The position numbers were made by a program, and so were the translations under genes. DNA of 64,000 nt from Aphanomyces cochlioides (Eukaryota; Oomycota; Saprolegniomycetes; Saprolegniales; Verrucalvaceae): contig JAHQRK010000019.1 of assembly GCA_019828595.1 (NCBI GenBank), positions 124,001 through 188,000 of the forward strand, read 5' to 3'. Each line of letters begins with the position of its first letter. Position 1 is the first letter of the stretch. Below, in pieces: positions 11,464-21,274 of this stretch. The notes beneath the pieces were generated by a model. That model was given only the letters and a program-made list of their open reading frames with translations, did not search any database and had not been told where the DNA came from.

Positions 11464-12018
11464 TTACGCGGTTGTGGCCTTTCGCTTTTTATTCATGGAA
11501 GCTTTGCACTTGTATTCTTGTTGTAAAAATTGTCTGCCTTGTTCAACATTTGGTCCAAGAGGAAGGCGCTTTAACTCTTCAGCAGGCAATTTGGAGAAGA
11601 CTTGCACAAAAGACGTAACAGTTATGTGCGCGTCAACAACCCACCCGTCCGCAAGAATACCGCACATTGCTTCATTTGCTATCGTTTGAAGGCACGTCAG
11701 ATAATCTCGATTGAGCTCGGCGTTTGTAGGTCGTGTAGGCACTATTTCCTTGAGAAAGAGGTAAAAATACAGTACTCCATAGCTCGCTTCATGTTTGAAA
11801 ACACTTTCACACTTTTTCCAATAATGAAATGCACCTGCCCTAAAACACGTCCATGTCGGATTTATAGCAGGTGAATCATTTGACAACTCAACACCACGTT
11901 TCTTCCAGCTACGGCCTGAACTTCGTAGATTGCCACCTTCTAGATCGATAGAAAAGGACCAGGCATTTTGTTTCCCAAGAAATCCAACGTCAGATCTGGC
12001 AAGCGCGAAACGAGCCAA
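11464..12018 (-). CDS. Unknown ORF fragment, about 180 codons, no ATG start
   Basis: An open frame on the minus strand without an ATG at its upstream end, so if real it is an exon or a decayed gene. It has several aromatic-rich stretches (FHYWKKCESVF, YGVLYFYLFLKEIVP) and ends in a basic tail (MNKKRKATTA) that could act as a nuclear signal. No family was recognised. Its position between two transposons suggests transposon debris. Confidence 0.25.
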   Translation of the reverse strand: MARFALARSDVGFLGKQNAWSFSIDLEGGNLRSSGRSWKKRGVELSNDSPAINPTWTCFRAGAFHYWKKCESVFKHEASYGVLYFYLFLKEIVPTRPTNAELNRDYLTCLQTIANEAMCGILADGWVVDAHITVTSFVQVFSKLPAEELKRLPLGPNVEQGRQFLQQEYKCKASMNKKRKATTA

Positions 12019-12659
12019 AGGGAGAAGGTAATTTATATGTTAACTCCGCTAGAGCACTTCTATCTCTCAGTGTCTCTGACGGTCTCTCTCTTAATGCGGT
12101 GCGGTTATACCAAGCATTTCTCCGCTCTCTGCTGGTCCTTCTAAACTCATGTCGACAGGTACGGACCTTGTGTCTGTTCCTACAGTACTTAACGTATTCA
12201 AAGATTCATGGTCCAAGCAATCAGGTGTGTGCCGTATTGCTCGTTTGAAAAGAATACCCCAGGATCTGGAAAGCAAAACATGCCATGAAATGGTATACAA
12301 TTTATGAATGATATCATCCAACGAGCCGCATCACCCATAAAATAATTAGAGCGTATATTTGAATTTCTGTATGCCACAATAATTTCCAACTTTTCCAGAG
12401 CACCAGTACACATCGCTGGACATCAGACGTCCAAAGGGTCCAGCAGACAGAACAGCTCTTTCGTAACTCTGAACATAATCTATTCGAGATAATTTGAGAT
12501 GTTGTGCATTCTAACGACTGCATCTATGTTGTCCATTCTTACGACTAAGTCTATAACGTAAACGCTGACGACTGCTATGGAACAAACTCGTGAATAAGTC
12601 GGCGCGTTCACATTTCAAAAGCCTTACTTCTCAATTGAATTGGGTAATTCCAAGCTCGC
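12019..12659. other. No supported gene
   Basis: Overlapping minus-strand frames at 12091-12523 lack consistent frame or known motifs. They could be decayed exons. Nothing else is visible. Confidence 0.25.
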
Positions 12660-12869
12660 ATGTGCTCATGTGTTTCAGTAGGATGTTGGGTCATTCATAG
12701 AACCAACTCGCACGTGACTCTTGAAACTCCGTTTCTCCGATACGAAGAACCATGTCTAGTGCAAGCTGCTCTACTTGTGGATCATGCGAGCCCCAAAGGC
12801 TTTGCAATGAAACATGCAACTCATGCTCACTTATCCAGGTTGTGCAGGTTTGTGATTCTTGTGGCAATG

Positions 12870-14058
12870 TTCAAGAGAATTCAATGCGATGGCTGTGGTA
12901 TAACGGCACATGCTGCAGAAAATGAATCAATGCAGCTCACCAAGGACCGAAATGCACCTGAAAATTTGACGAGCACCGTGGACGACGAATTGGGTGTTCA
13001 GCTGGGATCTATTATTGAGGTGGCTACCCGTGACGGAACTCAAAAACGTCGGAACGCAGCTTGTAAGCACTTGTCATACTTAGTTCAAAAGTACTGTGGC
13101 TCAGTTCGTGCTGAAAATTGGAAAGATATTTCTTTGATTGACATGACTGAAAGTCTTATTCAGCAGTTCGCTACTTATTTGGCTCGCTTTGCAACTCAAG
13201 GAATGAAAGCTGGTGCGCCGTTGATATCGTACTATACTGCAGACACGATTTTGAGCCAGGTATGTCATGTTAGCTAGAAATCACCTTGCCGACAGCACTT
13301 GATAGGTTAAGGTGTCTATTCAAATGCATTATGGAGTACACGAAAGTCTCCTATTCCTTGAAGGGTCATCATGGGCCAGGATTAGATCGTCAATGAAGTC
13401 TGTCTTTACGATTCGCAACGTATCAGCTGGACTACCTATGATGACGCCACATGCCGCTGCATCAGCAGATGATCTAATTGCTTTGAGTAAGGTGTGCTTC
13501 TGGGCTGGTGATGAAAATGCTGCCAATGCAATTTTGTTTCTCCAATCTCTTGTTCAATGTGTTGGCCGGGGATCTGAAGTCGCCATGATTAAACACGAGG
13601 ATATCCGCCTCACCACTATTCAAGAAACTCAAGAGTGGAACATTTTGAAGATCAGGTTGTGGCGTCAGAAAACCAGCAAGGAACAGGTACAGTGTAATAT
13701 GTGACACACTGTACGTTGTCGTAGGAATTGTCTGTATTTGCTCACGCAGAAAGCTTTTTGAGAGATTGTTATTTTGCATATGCTTATGTTCTCATTATGA
13801 GGACGTTTTCGTCGTCTCAACTTTTTCCTGATCTCTTTGAGACGGTGAAAATCGACAAAAAGACGGTTTGTGGGAGTTCATCTCGTCTATCATAATTCAC
13901 TGTAGCAACAATTGAATACGACAGGAGTATCAAAAGGAATAGAACGATTACTCCGCAAGTACAGTTTGATTGTATCTGATTATGCTGCTTTGGACGACGA
14001 ATTTGGTGATCGATCTGCATTTGAACGATTGAACACCAACATGGGCGGTAAGACATAG
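12870..14058 (+). pseudogene. Crypton-type tyrosine recombinase remnant with introns
   Basis: A core-binding-like helical region (KRRNAACKHLSYLVQKYC, then a WKDISLIDMTESLIQQFATY stretch) leads into a likely intron (about 13259-13307, GTATGT..TAG). After it comes VKVSIQMHYG and the box I motif FLQSLVQCVGRGSEVAMIK, whose Arg in GRGSE matches the first catalytic Arg of YR recombinases. A second intron-like gap (13687-13723) and a third near 13890 connect pieces ending in TTGVSKGIERLL and a stop at 14056-14058. The downstream H-x-x-R and catalytic Tyr are not found, so the gene is truncated. Known biology: Cryptons use YRs and occur in fungi and oomycetes. The assignment is by motif and is moderately sure. 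Confidence 0.55.
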
Positions 14059-14432
14059 TGCAGTATGTAGCATCGTACGAATAGAAAGGCAGAGTACTCG
14101 CACAAAATGCCTCAAGGAAATTCCATGTAGAGCAGAGTTCCGTCGCCGCCGTAGCCGTTGTTTGACACATTCGGTTCCATGGGTAGTGTTACAACACTAC
14201 AGGGAAGGACGGAAAGTAATCCTAAGTGGTACTTTTGATCCAAGTTGAATATTTTATCCAATCAGAACGATTCAACAAATTTGATTGGTGGATAATATTT
14301 CGCGAGGAAAATGTATTCGATTGGACATTTTTTAATCTTTGTGAAATTGCATACATTGCAGCATTTTGTAGGCAAATCAAGTTAACAACTGTAAGTTGTA
14401 TTTCATGACACTCCACATTAAAATACACTCAA
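14059..14432. other. No gene recognised; short inverted words
   Basis: Contains ATTTGATTGGTGG-type and complementary words and a few short frames. Nothing is supportable beyond debris flanking the Crypton remnant. Confidence 0.25.
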
Positions 14433-14434
14433 TA

Positions 14435-15566
14435 CAGAACTCCCCCGGAATAACGAACCCACTTAAACTTAATATACTTTATAAAATTATAACTTACAGA
14501 AAAACCTGCTAGTTTAAACACCTCGGCTAGCTAAACGCCTTTCGAACTGAACAGGTTTTCAATCCACGGACAGATTTCCATATATGTCGACCCTGGTAGA
14601 TTGAACAAAAACCTCTCATGCTAAACGAAGTAATTTGATCAAATATGAGTTGTACTACGTAACGTCAGAACACATCGTTGGTTAGCCACACATTGTTAGT
14701 CTTGGTGGAAGGATGGTCGACTTGAGCATGGAAGACAAAGTCACCATGCTGAAGATGATCGATGAAGGCACTCCATACGAAGACATCAAGAAGCGCTTCA
14801 AGTGCTCGGTTGAGACAGAGTAGAGTGTATTGATTGATGAACGACAGACGTTACTTATGGAAATGTCCTGATACCATACGGTAAATTAGTAACTTAAAAT
14901 TTGTATGCCTATACAAACGCTTCGATAAAGCTATAGCTGAACACCTTTGGAATTGAACAAGAATCCCACTCCACCGCGCGTTGTTCAAACAAGCAGGTTT
15001 ATCTGTATTGCATGAACACAAATATAGATTTTAGAAGTTCTTTTCACGATTTTGATGTCAATTTGCGACAACATGCCTCTCGATTACGACTCACAATTGA
15101 GGAGAAACAACTCCTGACATTGTGGACAAATTTGAGCTGCTTCTTGGTACGGCAGACGACGCCGACAAGGAAAATTTTGCCTCACTTGTGAAAAAACTGC
15201 ACGATGTCAGTTTGTTGCAAGCGTTAGAGTGGGCCATTGAGGCATGGCAATGTGTTATTCAAGACACAATAGCTAATTGTTGCCGGCATACAGGCATATT
15301 AGACGAAGAAGTTTATGAGTTGGTAGACGGTATTCGTAAGCTCTAAGAGAAGTGTGTGGTCTGTGTTGTGCGTTCTGTCTTCTGGAGGTTGCTACCCCTC
15401 CAGAATCAGAATAATATTCGGATTCAGCAAGTGTAAACATAGATGTTCTGACCAATCAGATGCAAGTGTCACCCATCTAAAAACCCACTTAATCTTATAC
15501 TTGTGCATGACAAATACCTCTAAAAACTGATATTTTTTGGAGATTCGTTATTCCGGGGGAGTACTG
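14435..15566 (+). mobile_element. Deletion derivative of a second pogo/Tigger family
   Basis: Both ends read CAG(A/T)ACTCCCCCGGAATAACGAA inward and are flanked by TA (14433-14434 and 15567-15568). Inside, two pieces of a transposase survive in plus orientation: an N-terminal CENP-B/psq helix-turn-helix beginning MVDLSMEDKVTMLKMIDEG at about 14713, which hits a stop after roughly 36 codons, and a C-terminal piece at 15122-15346 (LLQALEWAIEAWQ..NCCRHTGIL) typical of Tigger tails. The DDE core is missing. The element is 1,132 bp long. Confidence 0.85.
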
Positions 15567-15568
15567 TA

Positions 15569-16500
15569 ATATAATAAACAAATGACTTGTTGTCGGAAAA
15601 CGTAAATCGGTGGATTTACACAAGATTATCGTCCAATTAGAGTGCAATGAGTTGGATGATGTGTTGAGATTGGGCAGAAATAGTTAATTTGGAAAGGCAC
15701 CAGCCCGATCACAACATGAAGTCTAGCCAAACTTTCTGCACGCAACTTGCAGCGCAGTGCTTCTCTGGATCTGATTGATGGAACGATCCAGAGAAGTACG
15801 CATATAAGGTAAGCGGCTTTTGATTCCGCTAGAGGAACAATGTATTGATTGTGAGTAGAACGGAAGCGCACACTGGCGATTCAACTCCTGTTTGGAGATG
15901 TGTGGCATATCCCAACATGTAATGTAATTAAAAACACAAGCAGCACAAACTAAAAATGTGTCCTTCCATAATCTACATACACGACACATCGCTGGAACTG
16001 AAAGAAAATGGTCAAGCTCTGGAGTTAAAGATGGCACAACGTTCACCAGTCGATAAGTTTAATGTTGTCCCATCTTTAGCCTCAGAGCTCGGCCGAAGGA
16101 AGTTGCCGTGCTGGTCAAGACTAACCACATTTACCTGTTCACTATTCGAGCACAGGCTTCTGCTTCGGTTTTTGCTTGCTTCGCAGTGCAACATCGATCA
16201 TAATTGGGGAGTGAATTCTTTGATGTTTGATTGGCTCTCCTTCCAGTAAATCTGTGGATTTGCGTTTTCTCTGCGGCTCTCTCCGAAGAAAATTTATTAA
16301 ATTTCATACAAATATTCATATTGTTTTGAATAATAATGTGAAATAAAAGATTAACTTATCGAAATTGTAAATCATTTGATTTACTCGAGAGTATAATTTC
16401 CTCTATATGATTTACAAAATCTTGATTATGAGCATAAATGCCTCAAGCTCCGCGGACAATATCTCACACTGACTCTACTTGCTTTTGCTTTTCGACGTCT
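15569..16500. other. No supported gene; small hairpin
   Basis: Several short frames overlap on both strands without known motifs. A 12-bp inverted repeat (CTTCTCTGGATC at 15760-15771 against 15785-15796) forms a small hairpin. The rest is AT-rich after about 16260. Confidence 0.3.
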
Positions 16501-16542
16501 TTTGATTTTCGCAAAACTTTATAAAGTTTTGCGAAAATCAAA
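16501..16542. repeat. 42-bp perfect palindrome
   Basis: The first 21 bases (start TTTGATTTTCGC, end CTTTA) are followed without spacer by their exact reverse complement. There are no mismatches. It lies about 40 bp before the decayed repeat-protein copies. Confidence 0.95.
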
Positions 16543-16584
16543 CTAACAGTATCGACTAAGTCTACCGTAGTCTGATTCAGCCTA

Positions 16585-16995
16585 TTGCATGCACTTCACG
16601 AGGACGATGGCAAGTTCGCCAATCGTTGCCACAACTGCATTTCCGATACTATCCTCAGTCATCATGTGCCTCCTTATCATTTGCGTACTGGACAGTCGAC
16701 AACATTGACAAAGGAAAGATTGCGCTCAAGAGCCCCCCTGGCAGCTATCTCGCTCGTTGCCACAGGTGCGTCCACGGTGCCGGCTCCACCCGATGCGCTC
16801 TTTGTCCAAATGACGGATTGAAAGTCACAGTTGTGGGTCTAATTCACATGTGAAGAAGCAGGTAATGGGAAGATCGCGTTGAAGGTTGAGAGAGGCAACT
16901 ACATTGGACGCTTGCGGTGGTCTTGGGTGACAACTATTGCAAGCACGAAGCCAACGCGTAGAGGCAATCAGTCATCCTTCCTCAAGGACCACGAG
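16585..16995 (+). pseudogene. Decayed copy of the Cys-rich repeat (fascin-like) gene
   Basis: Translated pieces in shifting frames show the repeat signature of the intact downstream gene at 17668: GKFANRCHNC, GKIALKSPPGSYLARCHRC and GKIALKVERGNYIG. Frames change between the units and no start or signal peptide remains. This is a degenerate tandem duplicate. Confidence 0.7.
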
Positions 16996-17667
16996 CACGT
17001 TTGAAATGCCCTCTAAAGCATTAATCCGCTCATGTCGACTTGAAAGAGGTTCGTAGTCAAGCTCTCATGCTTCATGCCGGCAACCCGATGGAACATGGAA
17101 CATCGCCTTTCAACGAGTCGGTGGGGCAGTATGTTATCTGCTAACCTCTTGGACGAAGGATAGCAGCTTTAAAAGGGACAACAGTGAAGTAGTCCCAAGT
17201 TGACTCGGTTCCATGTTGCCTTTTGAACCCTTGACTGCTGTATGAAAATGCAAATGTTCTTGCAGCTTCTTCGCATGGAGAGGCCTTAGGAAGGGAATCG
17301 ACGAAGTGTTTTCTCGAAATGACTTACAACATAACGATTCCAAAGGAAGGAGGACGAATCTTTGACGAAGTACTGAAGAGGACGCGAGCGATGGAGAGAG
17401 GTGATAGTCCTACATTGTACGTCAGATGTTCTGCATGGCAATGGATGGTCCCATTGCGTCTCTATCATCCTTTCTCTTTGGTTTTGAGCATGCTACCATC
17501 ATCATCCATTGTTCATCCAAGCATCGTTGGAGAGGTACACTGTAGACGCGAAATTCCCTTCTCGATCGTACACTGCATGGGTGAAAGATCAGCAACTTCC
17601 ACAATCACCACTGCACGACGCACTCGTCGCTCATTTTCCAATTTGCTCTCAAAGAATCCCAACTACA
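16996..17667. promoter_or_regulatory. 5' flank of the repeat-protein gene
   Basis: There is no recognisable gene here. The open frame that runs through from 17509 in phase with the gene lacks a signal peptide in its extra part and is probably 5' leader. A CAACTACAATG context precedes the chosen start. Confidence 0.35.
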
Positions 17668-18858
17668 ATGGTCTCTGCTCAAGCGATTCTCCTCGGCGCA
17701 TTCGCCTTTGCCCAAGCTGTCCTTGGTGTCGACCGGTGCAATTTCCGCAACGGTGACGTCATTGCATTGAAGGGCGACACTGGCAAGTACCTGACCCGCT
17801 GCCTCAATTGCGTCGGCGGATCCACGCACCCAGACTCGGTCAACTTTCAAGGCCAACCGAGCAACGGCACGCCCGCGTACTCGTATTGGACGGTCGTCAC
17901 GCTCGGCAACGGCAAGCTGGCTCTCCGTGGTGACACTGGCAACTACCTCGCCCGCTGTGAAAACTGCGTCTCTGGAGCCAAGTACCCCAACACAGCGTTC
18001 GTCCACGTGCCAGACTGGTCGGGACCATGGGCTCAATGGACGTGCGAGAACACGTTGGCCGGCAAGATCGCGTTCAAGGCCGACAATGGACTCTACTTGG
18101 CTCGCTGCAACAACTGCGCCGACAATTCTCCACCCGACGTCGCGTTTGTCTATGCCGAGACGTGGAAGAACACGCCGTACGCACAATTCGACGCCGAGTT
18201 CTACAAGCGCGGCTCCAACTGCAACTTTAACGATGGAGACGTGATTGGACTCCTTGCAGACACTGGGAAATACATCACGCGCTGCAGCAACTGCATCCCT
18301 CGAGGAACCTTCATTGACTCGGTGAGCCTTCAATTGCCGATGGCGAATCTCCCAGCGTACCAGTACTGGACAGTCTACAACGCTGACAATGGCAAACTGG
18401 CGTTCAAGGGCGACTTGGGCAACTACCTCGCTCGCTGCTACAACTGCGCGCCTGGCTCGACATACCCCAACATGATCTTCGACCACGTTGCGGACTGGAG
18501 AGCTAATCCCCTGGCGCAGTTTTCCTGCGAGGACGCCGCCGACGGCAAGATCGCCTTGAAGGCAGACACAGGTCGGTACGTCACACGCTGCTGGAAGTGT
18601 GTCCCTGGCGGTCCAGACGAGCTCGTTTCCATGCATGTGAATGACTGGCGGGAAGGAGCGTGGGCTCAATTCACAGTCGTGAGGAAACCACTCGTGTTGA
18701 CGATGGCACTGAATGAAGAAGTGAACACCGTGAGGCCATCAAGCCGCGGGACTTTCATTGTGCTTGGCTCCATGTTGGCTGGTTGTTGCTTGACGCTCGT
18801 GGCTGTCTATGGCTACAACTACCGCAAGCATGAAGCCAAAGGTTTCCAACGTGTCTAA
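17668..18858 (+). CDS. Secreted, membrane-anchored Cys-rich repeat protein (beta-trefoil/fascin-like)
   Basis: A 396-residue protein. The start at 17668 was chosen because it opens directly into a signal peptide (MVSAQAILLGAFAFAQAVLG). Six repeats follow, about 45-60 residues each, with the core GK(I/L)A(L/F)K.DTG.YL.RC.NC at residues 35-49, 84-100, 134-150, 193-209, 244-260 and 294-311. Units 1-3 (residues 23-178) and 4-6 (184-340) look like an internal duplication. Three repeats per half suggests two beta-trefoils of the fascin type (inference from pattern and count). The paired cysteines RCxNC suggest disulfides in an extracellular location. A transmembrane helix (about 361-383) and a short basic tail end the protein, so it is probably type I at the cell surface. 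Broken copies lie on both sides. Confidence 0.75.
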   Translation: MVSAQAILLGAFAFAQAVLGVDRCNFRNGDVIALKGDTGKYLTRCLNCVGGSTHPDSVNFQGQPSNGTPAYSYWTVVTLGNGKLALRGDTGNYLARCENCVSGAKYPNTAFVHVPDWSGPWAQWTCENTLAGKIAFKADNGLYLARCNNCADNSPPDVAFVYAETWKNTPYAQFDAEFYKRGSNCNFNDGDVIGLLADTGKYITRCSNCIPRGTFIDSVSLQLPMANLPAYQYWTVYNADNGKLAFKGDLGNYLARCYNCAPGSTYPNMIFDHVADWRANPLAQFSCEDAADGKIALKADTGRYVTRCWKCVPGGPDELVSMHVNDWREGAWAQFTVVRKPLVLTMALNEEVNTVRPSSRGTFIVLGSMLAGCCLTLVAVYGYNYRKHEAKGFQRV

Positions 18859-18954
18859 GGAAAGGACTGTCTTCCTCGTCGGCAAGGAGCAAGTCGAGAC
18901 GTCTCCGTCTTCTGTAATTGTACTAATGCATGCATGTCAATTCAAAACTCTTTG

Positions 18955-19226
18955 TGCAGTTGACAACGCCATCTCCTCCGACATGGTTTCCATTGCAGGC
19001 CATGTCGCCAGTCATTGGCATATTGGGGACGATCGCGCATGCTGGCAGCGGCAAGATCGCTCTCAACGGAGACGCACGAGATTATCTCGTTCGGTGTACG
19101 AATCTCACCACCACATCGTCGAATTCAAACACTACATTGATCCTCGTCTCCGACTGGAAGCAGGACTCTCGAGGGTCTGCCGCGTCTGCAGATTTGAGCT
19201 TTAAGACAAAGTTTCGGCTGGCATGA
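18955..19226 (+). pseudogene. Decayed repeat-protein fragment
   Basis: A single repeat unit is readable: GKIALNGDARDYLVRCTN, then LILVSDWKQ, matching the unit of the intact gene ending at 18858. No signal peptide, anchor or full repeat set is present. It is a downstream tandem remnant. Confidence 0.6.
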
Positions 19227-19333
19227 AGGGCTTCTACTTGCCGGTGGAGCAACTGCTGAGGGAAACGCAGACTCCTTGAATTTGTTTGACGCTCGTTCTT
19301 TCATGAGGCATCTATTAGATGACGCAACAGGCC

Positions 19334-19727
19334 TCAAACGCGTAAGAATCGCCCAACTTCCCCACTGCGCAGTATCAACATGAGTTTGACTTCTGCATTT
19401 TGCACTGCAGTTGCGAATCTCACATAGAGTGGCTGGTGCTGTCGATGTAATCCCATGGAGAAGATTGAAAAGGGGAACTCGCCCTTGATCTCCTCTTCCC
19501 TTGGAAGATGCTCAAAGCTCAGCTTGCGACTTTGGCGGTCAAGTGAGACTTGGCATTTCATGTAACAAGCTTGAATCCATTCCCCGCATGAAGTTTAGGC
19601 AAACTTTGGTGTTGGAAGCTGCTGTGCCAGGTTGAATGACTTGATCTGCATCGCTTTCTCCGCCAGAACGAGTTTGACGGCGATGCTCCAAGCTCGCCAC
19701 GTGGTCATCTTCTTTTTTACCAGTCAT
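19334..19727 (-). pseudogene. Possible SPRY-like or unknown gene, two overlapping frames
   Basis: Two minus-strand frames overlap at 19539-19561: an upstream one ending MRGMDSSLLHEMPSLT and a downstream one with CQVSLDRQSRKLSFEHLP and FPFSIFSMGLH..PLYVRF. The second resembles the concanavalin-like fold pattern of SPRY-type domains (SLD..R.LSF, then PLY..F), but only weakly. A frameshift or unrecognised intron would be needed to join them. Low confidence. Confidence 0.25.
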
Positions 19728-19737
19728 ATTGCTGCAT

Positions 19738-20565
19738 ATGGATAGTCATGGCAAGGCGGCAACGGCGGCAATAAGTGTGCTGCTAGATCAGAACTGCTTT
19801 GTCTTGATCACGCAGTTCCAAGACGGCATCTTCGAAGATCTCCACGAACGATTCACAGAGCGCTTCCAGACTGCTTTCTCTATCCAGCATGTCCTCGATG
19901 GCGATGGTGTGCCGTGCCTAACGCGGCATTACCTTCCGCCGTCGTTTCGATCCATCCGAGGAGAATCAACCAGCAAAGGTCGCCGGTTCTTGGAAGGCCT
20001 CGCGTTGTACACACATAGTCGCGATCGACGGTTTCCATTGCATCTGGCGATTCTCGAAGGCGACATGAACATCGTCCGTCGTATCCTTGCATGCCAACCC
20101 GGTCTTTTGTCCCTCGATGCTCTTTGCTGTGCTGTATATCACCAAAGTCTCGAGTTCGTCCAAGAGCTTCTTCCCATGCTTCAGGCGAAATTATCGCCAA
20201 AAGCCATGAGCATTTACGCTGGATTGCATTTGGAACTCCATGCGTCGTTTGTTGATATTGCCGCCGAGAGGAATAATTTCGCGCTTCTTGTGTACTTGCA
20301 TGACCACGATATGGGTGAAGTTTCGGTCAAAGCCATGGAACATGCCGCTAAACATGGCAATCTCGACATGGTTCGCTTTCTCTACAGCTTGAACTGTGCT
20401 TGCAACTACGATGCACTGCTCAACGCCGTCTCAATTGCTCAAAGTGCTGATGTGGTCGACTTCTTGCTCCAGCACTACTCGAACGAGATGGAAAACCACT
20501 ACCAACAAGCAGTGGAGGATGCATTTTTTGAAGATTCCATCTTCGATGCTGGTCTCCACGACGTG
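19738..20565 (+). pseudogene. Ankyrin-repeat gene, 5' half, disrupted by the Maverick
   Basis: The ATG at 19738 opens a frame (MDSHGKAATAAISVLLDQ) with ankyrin-type units: HLAILEGDMNIVRRILACQ, ALCCAVYHQSLEFVQELL, AAERNNFALLVYLHDHDM and HAAKHGNLDMVRFLYSLN. The frame runs into the element at 20566 and meets a stop after four foreign codons (20578-20580). Reading on from the duplicated GACGTG at 37839-37844 restores the same frame (..AGLHDV then VREAARLG..), so the uninterrupted gene would encode about 668 residues. As it stands this copy is truncated at about 279 host residues. Known family: long oomycete ankyrin proteins, role unknown. Confidence 0.88.
20560..20565. repeat. Target-site duplication GACGTG, left copy
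   Basis: GACGTG occurs directly outside both ends of the element (20560-20565 and 37839-37844). A 6-bp duplication is typical of Maverick/Polinton integration. Confidence 0.95.
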
Positions 20566-20901
20566 AGTAATAGCTGTTAAAGGTATATCGTGGCCACTTC
20601 AAAATTCTCACGACGAGAAGCATTAGTAAGGCATCATCCATTAGCTAAGAATGGATTCTCACCCATTTCCACAACCATACGCTAGAGACACCCTCGAGCA
20701 AAAACACAATTAACACTTGTGGAAGTGTCCAAAGGCAAAATGATCACCACTCAAAGCATTTTGCATCACCAGCATAATCTTGACCTTCATACAGACTGAA
20801 GATCTGAAGGTCACTGGTTCGATCCCGGTTCGTGGCATTGTTTTCACCACCACACCAATAAAATTCATTTGATCTTGAACAATAATTATTTATAATATAA
20901 T
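20566..20901. repeat. Left terminal inverted repeat, 336 bp, with tRNA-derived insertion
   Basis: It matches the reverse complement of 37563-37838. The first 225 bases are identical except for a run of five A against six. After CTTGACCTTCAT (20790) a block of about 68 bp is present only on this side, then homology resumes at AAAATTCATTTGATC and ends at TATAATATAAT (20901). Confidence 0.95.
20791..20837 (+). other. 3' half of a tRNA-Phe(GAA) gene inside the left inverted repeat
   Basis: The stretch ACAGACTGAAGATCTGAAGG holds the anticodon loop CTGAAGA (anticodon GAA). It is followed by a variable loop, a T arm with the B-box GGTTCGATCC, and an acceptor 3' strand ending CGTGGCA. Immediately after comes TTGTTTTC, which resembles a Pol III terminator, and no CCA is encoded. 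The matching 5' half (D arm and acceptor 5' strand) is absent upstream. The fragment is missing from the right inverted repeat, so it entered after or during the last copying of the ends. Confidence 0.85.
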
Positions 20902-21055
20902 GCGATATTCAGATTTAACAAATTACCCAATAATTTACGCAAAAACTTATTGGGAGTCATTTAGCGTTCCAGAAACACTTGATCGTCCTGATAAATTAAT
21001 TGTTGATAATAGGAATAAATTTGTTGAATCATTAGCGAAAGAATTTTTTGTATAA
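20900..21055 (+). CDS. Small ORF at the inner edge of the left repeat, 51 aa
   Basis: The frame MRYSDLTNYPIIYAKTYW.. ends at TAA 21053-21055. The start codon overlaps the last base of the inverted repeat. Composition (Asp/Asn/Lys/Tyr-rich, AT-rich codons) matches the element's other genes rather than the cargo gene next to it. No family was recognised, and it could be chance. Confidence 0.35.
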   Translation: MRYSDLTNYPIIYAKTYWESFSVPETLDRPDKLIVDNRNKFVESLAKEFFV

Positions 21056-21274
21056 ATCGATCGGGTAAAATTGCCAAATAACTGAAATGCGCAATACTTG
21101 AAATACACTTTATTACGTTTATTTTAATATGAATACGAACATTTTTTTTTGTATTCACTCACGCCCTGGTATTCGCAAGTACTGTAGCCGTCGTACGTCA
21201 AATGACAGGGGTAGGATCGCAAGGGTGTAGACTTTTGAGCGCCAGCAGAAACATATATATATATTGATCAATCC

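Noticed and set aside
17605..18669. 354-codon minus-strand frame opposite the repeat-protein gene
   Set aside because: It is a shadow of the GC-rich coding strand; the plus strand has signal peptide, repeats and anchor.
20776..20840. A complete tRNA gene in the left inverted repeat
   Set aside because: Only the 3' half is present; the D arm and 5' acceptor strand are missing and upstream DNA belongs to the inverted repeat.
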